Assembly (NCBI GenBank): GCA_011799875.1
Contig: CM022298.1
Span: 196,716,076 to 196,780,075 of the forward strand
Direction: 5' to 3'
Length of the DNA: 64,000 bases
Origin: Thinopyrum elongatum
Lineage: Eukaryota > Streptophyta > Magnoliopsida > Poales > Poaceae
The notes beneath the pieces were generated by a model. The model made no database searches, was not told the DNA's origin, and worked only from the letters and a program-made list of their open reading frames with translations. The translations under genes and the position numbers were made by a program. Numbering within the stretch: the stretch's first letter is position 1; each line of letters opens with the position of its first letter. This document shows, piece after piece, positions 11,466 to 23,855 of the stretch.

Positions 11466-12456
11466 TTGTCACTCCTTATTCTCCTCACATCGATATCTCA
11501 CCCAAAACTTGAAAACTTCAATCACACAAAATTAACGGAACTTTGTGAGATGGGTTAGTATGATAAAACAAATCATTCACTTGGGTACTATCAAAGACAA
11601 GATTCATAATTGTTTCCACATAATTTGTAGTGTACTCTATAATTTCCACAATTTATATTAAGCAATATAAGCCATAGAAACTAGAAAACAAGCAAACTAT
11701 GCATCGAAAACAGAATCTGTCAAAAACAGAAGAGTCTGTAAAGATCTGGCTTATGATCATACTTCTGTTACTCCAAAAATTCTGAAACATTAGGAAAATG
11801 TAGAAAATTTGTATATCAATCCTATGTAAAAAATTCAGAGTTTTTTCACGTTCCAGTGAATTTTAACAATTCTGTTACTGGACGCAAAAGTTTCAGTTTT
11901 TGCACAGAATCAAATCAACTATCAACCACACTATCCCAAAGGCTTTACTTGGCACTTTATTGAAACAAAAACTATAAAACATGATTCATACAGTAGCTTA
12001 ATCATGTGAGCACACAAAAATAGTGAGGATAAATATTAGGTTGTCTGTAAACAAGAACTTTTCTTTAATGCTTTTTAGGTAAGCAGTGATATTTTAATGA
12101 TACTCTTCCAAGCCCAATTTCAATGATAATTTTATTCATACTCTAAAAGATATAAGTGAAGTTCATAGAGCATTCTACAATTAATATAGATTGACCAATA
12201 TCCAAGCTCAAAATATATAAGTGAAGTGCACTAAGCATTCTATAAAGTCATGCTCAAAAGATTTAAGTGAAGCACAAAGAGCATTCTATAAAGCCATACT
12301 CAAAAGATTTAAGTGAAGTGCATGAAGAATTCTCTAAATCAATGAAGGACTAATCATACTAGCATTGTGCATAAAGGAAAAGAAAAACACAAAAGACGCA
12401 TATCATGTGAACAAAATAAAAACCCAGGTATACCGATAATTGTTGAAGAATAAAGA

Positions 12457-12545
12457 TGGGATGCCTTCCGGGGAATTCCCAAGCTTAGATGCTTGAGTCT
12501 CCTTGAAATATTTACTTGGGGTGCCTTGGGCATCCCCAACCTTGA
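12457..12545 (-). repeat. PPT-like hairpin pair, second copy in F
   Basis: Words homologous to 11373-11465, with substitutions in the stems. The two copies sit in about 1.1-kb-spaced duplicated interior segments, as in element E. Confidence 0.6.
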
Positions 12546-13365
12546 ACTCTTGTCTCTCCGTATTCTACTTATATCGACACCTCCTCGATCTTTGAACACT
12601 TCATCCACACAAAACTTTAACAAAAACCCTTGTGAGATCCGTTAGTATAATAAGACAAATAACTACCTTTAGGTACTATTGTAACTCATTCCAATTACAT
12701 ATTAGCATTATATCTACTGTATTCCAACTTCACCATGGTTCACACCCCCCGATACAACCCATAAATTCATCAAAATAAGCGAACAACACATAGAAAACAG
12801 AATTTGTCAAAAACAGGACAGTCTGTAGCAATCTGAACATTTACCATACTTATGTAACTCCAAAACTTCTGAAAAAATAGGAAAAAATAAACAATTTGCA
12901 TAGCATTACTGTGTAAAATTTCAGAAACTTTTGACGTTCCAGTAAAAAAATGTAAATTCACGCACTACAGCCAAAGTTTCTGTTTTTGCACCGCACATAG
13001 CAAACAAGCAATCTAATCATCCTAAAGCCAAATCTTGGCACATTATTTTTATAATACAATGGATATATACAAGGGGATAATTAGTTTTGAGGAACATCCA
13101 TGAAAAATTCTACATTGTTTCCATGAGCATGAACACAAGTGTTCAAGGTCGACCCTCACTTCTCCAATGCATAACCTTCCAATCACTTCTCTTTTTTGAA
13201 AAAAAAAATTAGGCATAAGAGGCAAGTAATTTTTTTTGTATTTTGCATTCTTTAAAAAAAATTGTTTGTTTCACGCACAACTAAAGAAAAAAAAAGAGAA
13301 AACAAAATCTACTTAGTGAAGAAAGCAAACAAGCACACATGAGAATATCAACCCCATGCTATTGC

Positions 13366-13383
13366 TCCCCGGCAACGGCGCCA
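13366..13383 (-). other. Primer binding site, tRNA-Asp type (element F)
   Basis: The minus strand reads TGGCGCCGTTGCCGGGGA, exactly complementary to the plant tRNA-Asp 3' end, 10 nt from the LTR edge at 13394. It fixes the orientation of F. Confidence 0.9.
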
Positions 13384-13393
13384 GAAAAGAGCT

Positions 13394-14922
13394 TGATAAT
13401 CCCCAAGTGCAAGGAATCATCGTAGCAATTTCCAAAGATGGAAGTGATAAGTATGGAGTTTCGAACCCACAAGGAGCTAAAGGTAAGATCAATATTCTCT
13501 CAAGTCCTATCTGTCACCGATACAACTCTATGTACACCGAGCGTTTGCTTTCATCTAGAAACGAGAAATAAAACTACGTTGTGGGTATAAAGAGGATAGC
13601 TTTGCATGATATCAGAGAGCTAAAATATAAAAATAGGTGTTGTTAAAATAAAGTTAGAATATATTATAATATATTACAAATAGCGAGTGTGGAATAATGA
13701 TGGAACGGTATGCGGAATTGTCCTAGGCAATCATTAACAAGATCGGTAATCATTATTGCAATTTTATATGAGGGAGAGGCATAAGCTAACATACCTTCTC
13801 TACTTGGATCATATGCACTTATGATTGGAACTCTAGCAAGCATCCGCAACAACTAATGATCATTAAGATAAAACCCAACCATAGCATTAAAGTATCAAAT
13901 CCTCTTTACTCACATACGCAAACAACCCCCTTACTCGGGTTTAAGCTTCTGTCACTCTAGCAACCCACTATAAGCGAATCATGAACATATTGCAAACCCT
14001 ACAGCGGGAATCCCTCATGTGTGCGCGGCACGGAGGGCACCATAGGACAGCACCAAAATAAAACATACAACTCAAACCAATCTAGATCATCAATCAACCC
14101 AAAAGACAAAAGAAATCTACTCAAAACATCATAGGATGGCAACACATCATTGGATCATAATATGTGACATAAAGCACCATGTTCAAGTAGGGGATTACAG
14201 CGGGGTGCGGGAGAGTGGACCGCTTAAAAGAGGTGAGGACGGTGATGAAGAAGGTGATGTTGATGAAGACGGTCACCACGGCGATGGTTCCCCCGGCGGC
14301 ACTCCGGTGCCACCGAGAGAGAGGGGGAGAGAGTCTCCCCCTTGTGCTTCCTCCTCCATGGCCTCCCCCCTAGATGGGTAGAGGTTCTCCTTCTGGTCCT
14401 TGGCCTCCATGATGCTGATGGCCCCCTCCGGCTTCCTCCTCCATGGCCTCCGGTGATGATGGCCCCCTCCGGCAGGGTGCCGGAGAGGGCCTAGATTGAT
14501 TTTTCGTGGCTACAGAGGCTTGCGGCGGCAGAACTTCTGATCTAGGGTTCTTTTCGGAGGTTTGGATATTTATAAGAATTTTTGGCGTCGGTCTCATGTC
14601 AAGGGGGTGCCCGAGGGGCCCACAAGCCGTAGGGGCGCATCCTACCCCCCAGGGCGCGCCCTGGCGACTTGTGGCCACCTCGTCCACTTCCTGGCCCAGC
14701 TCCTGTGCTTTGGGGGTCTCTTTTGGTCCATAAAAATTCACCGTAAATTTTCAACCCATTTCGAGAACTTTTATTTTTGCACAAAAAATGGCACCACGGT
14801 AGTTCTGCTGAAAACAGTGTCTGTCCGGGTTAGTTCTAATCAAATTATACCAAAACCATATAAAATTGTTGTAAACATGGCATGAATACTTCATAAATTA
14901 TAAATACGTTGGAGACGTATCA
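13394..14922 (-). repeat. Element F 5' LTR (right on plus strand)
   Basis: Outer end, read on the minus strand, begins TGATACGTTGGAGACG on the opposite strand at 14908-14922, and the inner end is TGATAATCCCC at 13394. A reverse-strand TATAAATA at 14567-14574 is a candidate promoter box. Confidence 0.85.
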
Positions 14923-14927
14923 ACTAC

Positions 14928-15145
14928 ATGACACTTCACCATATTTGGGCCTAAGGGAAGGCATTGTGGAGTAGTTATTAGATGATGGGTTGCTAGAGTG
15001 ACAAAAGCTTAAACCTTAGTTTATGCGCTATTCCGTAAGGGGCTGATTTGGATCCATATGTTTCATGCTATGGTTAGATTTATCTTAATTCTTCTTTCGT
15101 AGTTGCAGATGCTTGCAAAAGGGGGTAATCATAAGTGGGAGGCTT
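14928..15145 (+). repeat. LTR H, segment 2
   Basis: Continues H after the F insertion. It matches the G LTR (for example 17645-17875 and 25970-26190) and stops at 15145, where G is inserted (TSD GGCTT at 15141-15145). Confidence 0.8.
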
Positions 15146-18100
15146 TGATACGTCCATTTTGCATCATGTTTTCCTACTGTTATTTATAGTGTTTTTATGC
15201 ATTATAACACTTTTTGGAGTAATTCTAATGCCTTTTCTCTCATAATATGCAAGGTTTACACAATGAGGGAGAATACCGGCAGCTGGAATTCTGGATCTGA
15301 GAAAGCTATGTCAGAGATACTTATTCTGCACATCTCCAAATGAGCTGAAATTTTACGGAGAATTATTTTGGAATATATAATAAATATTGGAGAAAAGAAC
15401 TACCTGAGGGGGCCACCCAGGCGCTGATACATCTCCAACGTATCTATAATTTTTTGCTTGTTCCATGCTGTTATATTATCATTCTTGGATGTTTTACAAT
15501 CATTTTATAGCAACTTTATATCATTTTTTGGGACTAACCTATTGACATAGTGCACAGTGCCAGTTGTTGTTTTTTGCTTGTTTTTTACTTCGCAGAATAT
15601 CAGTACCAAACGGAGTCCAAACACAGTGAAACTTTTTGGAGATTTTTTCTAGACCAGAAGAAACCCAGTGGGCCAAAGAAGTACCAGAGGGGAGGCCCGA
15701 GGTGAGCACAAGACACGTGGGCACGCCAGGAGGCCTAAGCACGCCCAGGTGGGTTGTCCCACCTTGGTGACCTCCTGCACCGCCTCTTCACCCTATAAAT
15801 TCCCAAATATTCTAGAAACCCTAGGGGACTCGACGAAACACAATTCCAGCCGCCCCAAGTTCCAGAACCACGATATCCAATCTAGACACCATCACGAAGG
15901 TGTTCATCATCCTCATTGGTGCCTCTCCGATGATGCATGAGTAGTTCATCATAGACCTACGGGTCCATAGGCAGTAGCTAGATGGCTTCTTCTCTCTTTT
16001 TGATTCTCAATACAATGGTCTCTTGGAGATCTATTTGATGTAACTCTTTTTTGCGGTGTGTTTGTTGGGATCCGATGAACTTTGAGTTTATGATCAGATC
16101 TATATCCATGAATATTATTTGAGTATTCTTTTGATCTCTTATATGTCTGATTATTTATAGCCTCGTATTTCTTCTTCGAATCTTTGGTTTAGTTAGGCCA
16201 ACTAGATCGATTTTTCTTGCCATGGGAAGAGGTGCTTTGTGATGGGTTCGATCTTGCGGTGTTCTTTCCCAGTGACAGAAGGGGCAGCAAGACACGCATG
16301 TATCGTTGCCATTAAGGATAACAAGATGAGGGCTATTCCTACATGAATAGATCTCATCTACATCATGTCATCATTCTTATTGCATTACTCCATTTCTCCA
16401 TGAACTTAATACACTAGATGCATGCTGGATAGCGGTCGATGTGTGGAGTAATAGTAGTAGATGCAGGCAGGAGTCGGTCTACTAATCTTGGATGTGATGC
16501 CTATATATTGATCATTGCCTTGGATATCATCATAATTATTCGATCTTCTATCAATTGCCCAACAGTAATTTGTTTACCCACCGTATGCTATTTTCTTGAG
16601 AGAAGCCAATAGTGAAATCTACGGCCCCGGGTCTATTCTTTATCATATTTGCTTTGAGATCTATTTTTATTCGCTTTTGTTTTCAGATCTATTATTCCAA
16701 AAACCAAAAAATACCTTGCTGCATTTTTTATTACTTATTTTATTTCGCATTTATCCGAGACTATTTATCCAATCAACACAATTTTTATCCCGTCAACTTG
16801 ACAATTTCTGGCGCCGTTACCTGTAGAGGGATTGACAACCCCTCATAAGCGTCGGGTTGCAAGTATTTGTTCTTTGTGTGCAAGTACCGTTTACATAGTG
16901 TTGCTTGGTTCTCCTACTGGATTGATACCTTGGTTTCATAACTGAGGGAAACACCTATCGTAGCTGTACTGCATCATCCCTTCCTCTTTGGGGAAATACC
17001 GATGTAGTTCAAGCGACATCAGGCGCCCACAAGGCACCCGGGCGCGCCACCCCCTCCAGGAGCGCCCTGGTGGGTAGTGGGGGCCCAGGCCCACCTCCGG
17101 TGCCCATCTTCTGCTACATAAGGTCTTTTGACCTGGAAAAAATAAGGAGAGGACTTTCGGGATGGAGCGCCGCCGTCTTGAGGCGGAACTTGGGCAGGAG
17201 CACTTTTGCCCTCCGGCGGAGTGATTCCGCCGGGGGAACTTCCCTCCCGGAGGGGGAAATCGAAGCCATCGTCATCACCAACAACCCTCTCATCTTTGGG
17301 AGGCCAATCTTCATCAACATCTTCAACAGCACCATCTCATCTCAAACCCTAGTTCATCTCTTGTGTTCAATCTTTGTATCAAAACCTCAGATCGATACCT
17401 GTGGGTGAATAGTAGTGTTGATTACATCTTGCAGTTGATGCTAGCCGGTTTATTTGGTGAAAGATTATATGTTCAAATCCATTATGATATTTATTACTCC
17501 TCTGATCTTGATCATGAATATGTTGAGTGAGTAGTTACTTTTGTTCTTGAGGCCACGGGAGAAGTCATGTTGCCAGTAATCATGGGAATTTGATATGTGT
17601 TCGATATTTTGATGATATGTATGTTGTGATTCCCTTAGTGGTGTTATGTGTACATGACACTTCACCATCTTTGGGACTAAGGTAATGCATTATGGATTAG
17701 TTATTATATGATGGGTTGCTAGAGTGACAAAAGCTTAAACCCTAGTTTATGCGCTATTTCGTAAGGGGCTGATTTGGATCCATATGTTTAATGCTATGGT
17801 TAGATTGTTATCTTAATTCTTCTTTCCTAGTTGTGGATGCTTGCGAGGGGGGTTAATCATAAGTGGGAGTCTTGTTCAAGTAAGAACATCACCCAAGCAC
17901 CGGTCCACCCACATATCAAATTATCAAAGTAGCGAACGCGAATCAAACCAACATGATGAAAGTGACTAGATGAAATTCCCGTGTGTCCTCAAGAATGTTT
18001 TACTTATTATCTGAGATTGTTCCGGCTTGTCCTTTGCTACAAAAAGGATTGGGATACCTTGGTGCACTTATTGTTACTATTGTTACTTGTTACTTGCTAC

Positions 18101-18260
18101 AAATTATCCTGTTATCAAACTACCTGTTATCGACAATTTCAGTGCCTGGAGAAATTACCTTGCTGAAAACCACTTGTCATTTCCTTCTGCTCCTTGTTGG
18201 GTTCGACACTCTTACTTATCGAAAGGACTACGATTGATCCCCTATACTTGTGGGTCATCA
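15146..18260 (+). repeat. Element G 5' LTR, split by solo LTR B
   Basis: The LTR sequence is 15146-15424 plus 17027-18260 and ends GGGTCATCA. The intervening 15425-17026 is solo LTR B with one TSD copy. A motif AATGAGCTGAAATTTTACGG (15338-15357) is shared with LTRs of E and H. Confidence 0.9.
15425..17021 (+). mobile_element. Solo LTR B, inserted in the 5' LTR of G
   Basis: A single 1597-bp LTR from TGATACATCTCC to GCGACATCA, flanked by TSD GGCGC at 15420-15424 and 17022-17026. The uninterrupted target is seen in the 3' LTR at about 25327-25345. The right half matches the LTR of element A. TATAAAT at 15794-15800 is a candidate TATA box. Solo LTRs come from recombination between the two LTRs of one element. 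A primer-site-like TGGCGCCGTTACC lies inside it at 16809-16821. Confidence 0.92.
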
Positions 18261-18271
18261 ATACTCCTTTC

Positions 18272-18289
18272 TGGCGCCGTTGCCGGGGA
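18272..18289 (+). other. Primer binding site, tRNA-Asp type (element G)
   Basis: TGGCGCCGTTGCCGGGGA, 11 nt after the LTR end at 18260, exactly complementary to the plant tRNA-Asp 3' end. Confidence 0.92.
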
Positions 18290-18366
18290 GAGAAGCGCTC
18301 TTGGTAAGTGGAAATTGGTAAGGAAAAACTTATACTACGTGCTGAAATTTACTGTCACTTGTTACT

Positions 18367-19420
18367 ATGGAAAACAATCCTTTGAGGGGTTTGTTCAGGG
18401 TATCTTCACCTCGACCGAAAACAAAAAGAGATGCCACAAAACCTACTGCACCTACTGAAAATATTGGTTATGAAATTCCTTCAGGTATGATAGAACAACT
18501 GCTAGCTAATCCTTATGCAGGAGATGGAACGAAACATCCTGATATGCATTTGATACATGTGGATGAAATTTGTGGATTGTTTAGGCTTGCAGGTTTACTC
18601 GGAGATGAAGTTAAGAAGAAGGTTTTACCTTTATCTTTGAAGGGAAAAGCATTGCCATGGTATAGGCTATGCGATGATATTGGAGCTTGGAACTGGAATA
18701 GAATGAAATTGGAATTTCACCAAAAAAAATTATCCTATGCATCTAGTTCATCGTGATCGGAATTATATATATAATTTTTGGCCTCGTGAAGGAGAAAGTA
18801 TCGCTCTAGCTTGGGGGAGGCTTAATTCAATGTTATATTCATGCCCCAATCTTGAGCTCTCAAGAGAAATTATTATTCAGAATTTTTATGCTCGGCTTTC
18901 TCGTGATGATCAATCCATGCTCGATACTTCTTGTACTAGTTCTTTTAGGAAGAAGACTATTGAATCCAGGTGGGATCTTTTGGAAAGAATTAAACGCAAC
19001 TCTGAAGATTGGGAACTTGAAAAAGGTAAAGAGTGAGGTATTAAGCTTGACTTTGATTGTGTTAAATATTTTATGAATACCGATGCTTTTCACAAGTTTA
19101 GCACTAAGTATGGACTTGACTCTGAGATAGTAGCGTCTTTTTGTGAATCATTTGCTAGTCATGTTGATCTCCCTAAGGAGAAGTGGTTTAAATATCATCA
19201 CCCTATTAAAGAAGAAATTAAAGAACCGGTTTTAGTTAAAGATGAAACTATCAATTATAATGTTGATCCAGTTGTTCCTACTCCTTATATTGAAAAATCA
19301 CCTTTCCCTCTTAGGATAAAGGAACATGCTAAGGTGTCAACAGTGGTTCGCAAAAGTAATATTCAAGCACCTAAACCCTCTAAACAAATTAAAGTAGAAC
19401 CTAGTGTTGCTATGGTTAAA
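18367..19420 (+). pseudogene. gag (capsid-like) of element G, frameshifted
   Basis: The ORF starts at ATG 18367. It reads a Gypsy capsid-type region including GKALPWYRLCDD and, in the next frame, NYIYNFWPREGESIALAWGR. A shift occurs in an A-run near 18723-18730, where the first frame ends in low-complexity Ser. The second frame (18737-19036) carries the rest up to a TGA at 19034-19036, after which the same frame reopens at 19037 and continues into 19073-20041. Gag forms the particle that packages element RNA. No zinc knuckle was recognised. The ATG is the first good start after the primer site. Confidence 0.8.
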
Positions 19421-20041
19421 GATCTCTTGGTCGAAAATATTAATGGGCATGTTATTTACTTCTGTGATGAAGCTGCTAGAATTGCCAAACCCGACACTAA
19501 ATATAAGAACAAGCCTGTTGTTGGCATGCCTGTTGTCTCAGTTAAAATAGGAGATCATTGCTATCATGGTTTACGTGATTTGGGTGCTAGTGTGAGTGCT
19601 ATTCCTTTTACCTTATACCAAGAAATTATGAATGATATAACACCCGCTGAAATAGAAGACATAGATGTTACTATTAAACTTGCTAATAGAGATACCATCA
19701 CACCACTTGGGATTGTTAGAGATGTTGAAGACTTGTGTGGGAAAATAAATTACCCTACTGATTTTCTTGTCCTTGGGTCGCTACAAGATGACTTTTGTCC
19801 CATAATTTTTGGTAGACCTTTCTTGAACACTGTCAATGCTAAGATAGATTGTGAGAAAGAAACAGTCAGTATCAATTTTGGTGATGTGTCTCATGAGTTT
19901 AATTTCTCTAAGTTTCATAGACAACCTCATAATAAAGAATTACCTAGTAAGGATCAAATAATTGATCTTACTTCTATTGCCGTACCTCCTACTGATCCAC
20001 TAGAACAATATTTGCTAGACAATGAAAATGATATGTACTAG
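19421..20041 (+). pseudogene. Aspartic protease region of element G
   Basis: This is the second half of the open frame 19073-20041. The segment HGLRDLGASVSAIPF, with the aspartate codon at 19577-19579 (D-L-G-A), is the retropepsin active-site region, and later LGSLQDDFCPIIFGRPFLNT is the typical ILGRPFL-like flap end. It would cleave the polyprotein. The frame ends at TAG 20039-20041, but the downstream frame is the same, so this stop is an in-frame nonsense codon rather than a true end. Confidence 0.8.
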
Positions 20042-21108
20042 CATAAAAGAAATGAAATAGATAAAATATTCTTTGAACAACAACCTATCCTTAAACACAA
20101 TTTGCCTGTTGAAATTCTAGGAGGTCCTCCTCCACCTAAAGGTGATCCTGTGCTTGAATTAAACCAATTGCCTGACACTTTGAAGTATGCTTATCTTGAT
20201 GAGAAAAAGATATATCATGTTATTATTAGTGCTAACCTTTCAGAACACGAAGAAGAGAGATTATTAAAATTTCTGAAGAAGCACCGTGCTACTATTGGAT
20301 ATACTCTTGATGATCTTAAGGGCATTAGTCCCACTCTCTGTCAACACAAGATTAATATGGAACCTGATGCTAAACCCATTGTTGATCATCAACGACGATT
20401 AAATCCTAAAATGAAGGAAGTGGTAAGAACTGAAATACTAAAGCTTCTGGAAGCAGGTATAATTTATCCTTTAGCTGATAGTAGATGGGAAAGTCTTGTT
20501 CATTTTGTCCCTAAGAAAGGAGGTATTACTATTATTCCTAATGATAAAAATGAACTTATCCCACAAAGAGTTGTTACTGGCTATAGAATGGTAATTGATT
20601 TTAGGAAATTAAACAAAGCTACTAGAAAAGATCATTACCCTCTGCCTTTTATTGATCAAATGCTAGAAAGACTATCTAAGCACACACACTTTTGTTTTCT
20701 TGATGGATATTCTGGTTTCTCTCAAATACCTATTTCACAACCTGATCAAGAGAAAACCACCTTTACTTGCCCTTTTGGAACTTATGCTTATAGACGTATG
20801 CCCTTTGGTTTATGTAATGCACCTGCTACCTTTCAAAGATGTATGACTGCTATATTCTCTGACTTTTGTGAAAAGATTGTTGAGGTTTTCATGGATGATT
20901 TCTCCGTTTACGGAACTTCTTTTGATGATTGCTTAAGCAACCTTGATCGAGTTTTGCAGAGATGTGAACAAACTAATCTTGTCTTGAATTGGGAGAAGTG
21001 CCACTTTATGGTGAATGAAGGTATTGTCTTGGGGCATAAAATTTCCGAGCGAGGTATTGAGGTGGATAAAGCTAAAGTTGATTCAATTGAGAAAATGCCA
21101 TGTCCAAA
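20042..21108 (+). pseudogene. Reverse transcriptase of element G
   Basis: Continues in the frame of the protease. Motifs in order are VVDHQRRLNPKMKEVV, YRMVIDFRKLNKAT, HYPLPFIDQMLERL, FCFLDGYSGFSQI, RRMPFGLCNAPATFQRCM, the catalytic FMDD at 20888-20899, and LGHKISERGIEVDKAKV. The catalytic aspartates are present. A one-base loss near 21105 shifts the frame in the connection region, and ORF 21100-21390 continues it (GIRSFLGHVGFYRRFI). It copies element RNA into DNA. Confidence 0.9.
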
Positions 21109-21720
21109 GACATTAAAGGTATTCGTAGTTTCCTTGGTCATGTTGGTTTCTATAGGAGGTTTATTAAAGACTTCTCTAAAATTTCTAGGCCTCTTACTAA
21201 TCTTTTGCAAAAGGATGTTCCTTTTGTTTTTGATGATGATTGTGTGGAAGCCTTTGAAACACTTAAGAAAGTCGTAACTTCTGCACCTATTGTTCAACCA
21301 CCTGATTGGAAATTGCCTTTTGAAATTACGTGTGATGCTAGTGATTATGCTGTTGGTGTTGTTTTAGGACAAACAGTTGATAAAAACTAAATGTTATCCA
21401 TGATGCTAGTAAAACTCTAGACAGTACCCAAAAAAATTATGCTACTACTGAAAAAGAAATTTTAGCAGTTATGTTTGCTTGTGATAAATTCAGATCTTAC
21501 GTTGTTGATTCTAAAGTAATTGTTCACACCGATCATGATGCTATTAAATATCTTATGGAAAAGAAAGATGCTAAACCTAGACTCATTAGGTGGGTTCTCT
21601 TGCTACAAGAATTTGACTTGCACATTACTGATAGGAAGGGAGCTGAGAACCCCGTAGCTGATAACTTGTCTAGGTTAGAAAATATTCTTGATGACCCACT
21701 ACCTATTGATGATAGCTTTC
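21100..21720 (+). pseudogene. RNase H of element G, frameshifted
   Basis: The first part (21100-21390) includes CDASDYAVGVVLG with the first catalytic Asp. The frame then closes at a TAA near 21388-21390, where an A-run has lost a base. The rest is in 21471-21938: [15 protein letters not shown] (catalytic Glu), [10 protein letters not shown] (Asp), and NPVADNLSR (Asp). It degrades the RNA strand of the RNA-DNA hybrid. Confidence 0.87.
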
Positions 21721-22977
21721 CTGATGAACAAATAGCTGTCATAAATGCCTCTCATAATACTCCTTGGTATGCTGACTATGCTAATTATATAGTTGCTAAA
21801 TTTATACCACCTAGTTTCACTTACCAACAAAAGAAAAAATTATTCTATGACTTAAGACATTACTTTTGGGATGACCCACATCTTTATAAAGAAGGAGTAG
21901 ATGGTATTATTAGACGTTGTATACCTGAGCATGAATAGGAACAAATCCTATGGAAATGTCATTCCAAAGCTTATGGAGGGCAACACGCGGGAGATAGAAC
22001 TGCGCACAAGGTATTACGATCTGGTTTTTACTGGCCTACTCTTTTCAAAGATGCCCGTAAGTTTGTCTCGTCTTGTGATGAATGTCAAAGAATTGTTAAT
22101 ATTGGTAAGCGTCAGGGAATGCCTATGAATTATTCACTTGTTGTTGAACCATTTGATGTTTGGGGCTTTGATTATATGGGACCTTTTCCTTCCTCTAATG
22201 GGTATACACATATTTTGGTTGCTGTTGATTATGTCACTAAGTGTGTAGAAGCTATTCCAAATAGCAGTACTGATCATAACACCTCCATTAAAATGCGTAA
22301 AGAAATTATCTTCCCAAGGTTTGGAGTCCCTAGATATTTAATGACTGATGGTGGTTCACACTTTATTCATGGCGCTTTCCGTAAAATGCTTGCTAAATAT
22401 GATTTCAACCATAGAATTGCATCTCCATATCACCCTCTATCTAGTGGTCAAGTTGAACTTAGCAGTAGAGAAATAAAATTAATATTACAAAAACTGTCAA
22501 AAGGTCCCGAAAGAATTGGTCTAAGAAACTTGATGATGCACTTTGGGACTATAGAACAACTTATAAAAATCCTATGCGTATGTCTCCATACAAAATGGTT
22601 TATGGAAAAGCTTGTAATTTGCCTCTTGAGTTAGAACATAAAGCATATTGGGCAATCAAAGAACTCAACTATGATTTCAAACTTGCCGGTGAAAAGAAGT
22701 TATTTGATATTAGCTCACTAGATGAATGGAGAACCCAAGCCTATGAAAATGCCAAGCTATTCAAAGAAAAAGGTAAGAGATGCATGATAAAAGAATCCAA
22801 AAGCGGGAATTCAAAGTTGGTGAATATGTTCTATTGTACAATTCTCATTTTAGATTTTTTGCAGGTAAACTTCTCTCCAAATGGGAAGAGCCATATATCA
22901 TCGAAGAAGTTTATCGTTCTCGAGCTATTAAGATCAATAATGCCGAAGGCACTAATCCGAAGGTGGTCAATGGGTAA
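21721..22977 (+). pseudogene. Integrase of element G, frameshifted
   Basis: The N-terminal zinc region runs through an in-frame TAG at 21936-21938 (CAG expected) and contains SSCDECQR. The catalytic core has GFDYMGPFPSS (D), LMTDGGSHFIHG (D) and SSGQVELSSREIKL (E), so the DDE triad is intact. Two single-base losses follow, near 22485 in an A-run and near 22776. The C-terminal part (22780-22977) includes REFKVGEYVLLYNS and GKLLSKWEEPYIIEEV, and a TAA at 22975-22977 interrupts the tail (CAA expected). It would insert the cDNA, leaving the 5-bp duplication. Confidence 0.9.
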
Positions 22978-23436
22978 AGAATCAAGCACTATATTTCAGG
23001 TAAGCCTATTAATGTTGAAACTAATATTATTCAAACCATGACACAGGAGGAACACATAAAAGAAACCTTCCAGAACACTCCAGAACCCTGAAAAGGAAGA
23101 GGTACGTGATACGGTAAGTAAACGGACTCAAAAAATTCCGCAAAAATATTTTTTGTAAGTTTTGAAATATTAGAAAAAAAATAAGAAAATAAGAAACAAT
23201 CGGGAAGGCAACCCAGGTGCCCACAAGGCACCAGGGCGCGCCTGCCCCACCTGGTGCGCCCTGGTGTGTAGTGGGCCCCTCGGGCACCTTCCCGACTATG
23301 TTTTCCTGTAGTATACTTGTTTTCCAAGATAAAAATTCTTTATATACTCCCCGGACGTATTAACCACCGTATCGCGGAGAAATCCTCTGTTCTTGTTTCC
23401 TGTTGTTTTTCTGTTAGATCTATCAAGCCAGGCATC

Positions 23437-23855
23437 ATGTCTTCTCCCTCCTCCAACAATGTAGAAGGCGATGCTTGGCTGCTGAAGATGGAGCTAAGGA
23501 GAGAAGAACCAAAAGAGGCCACTAAGGAGGACAAGGTCAAGGAATACGCGGGAGACCAGGCTCAAGAAGGGGGGGGGGGGTAAGCCATGCTCGCAGGGGA
23601 GGCTGAGAAAGAGGAGGATATCCTTCAACCTTACTACGATAATCTCACCCCCACTGAAATCGAAGCCTTCAGGGCTTTCGAAACGGTTTGTGTTTAGAAT
23701 AAATATCTCACTCGTGAAATTATTTTCTTGGAAGAGCAAAACATCACCCCCCGGAGCATCAATCGTAGGTTGGAGTACCTACTGAGGCTGAAGTGTGATG
23801 TTCCTACCACTCCATCACCACCACCATTAGCTTCATCACCAAAGAAGGAGACTTA
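23437..23855 (+). pseudogene. Short extra ORF after pol in element G
   Basis: From ATG 23437 the frame reads MSSPSSNNVEGDAWLLKMEL and an acidic Glu/Lys-rich stretch, up to a run of 12 G at 23569-23580 followed by TAA. After a frame correction it continues AMLAGEAEKEEDILQPYYDN, then TPTEIEAFRAFETV, an in-frame TAG (about 23696), and ends near 23855 with a Pro/Ser-rich tail. It is about 140 codons and probably helical. Athila-lineage elements often carry an extra ORF here; I see no signal peptide or transmembrane segment, so I do not call it env-like. Confidence 0.5.

Larger units (their letters stand above)
8311..14922 (-). mobile_element. Element F: non-autonomous LTR retrotransposon
   Basis: A complete insertion with TSD ACTAC at 8306-8310 and 14923-14927. 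LTRs are 8311-9785 and 13394-14922. Read on the minus strand, the order is LTR, primer site (13366-13383), about 3.6 kb of non-coding interior, purine tract (9786-9803), LTR. The interior matches the non-coding interiors of A and E, but the ORF kept in those two is absent, so F codes for nothing recognisable. It depended fully on proteins supplied in trans. Confidence 0.9.

Noticed and set aside
23437..23855. Envelope-like gene in G
   Set aside because: No signal peptide, transmembrane helix or splice acceptor pattern seen.
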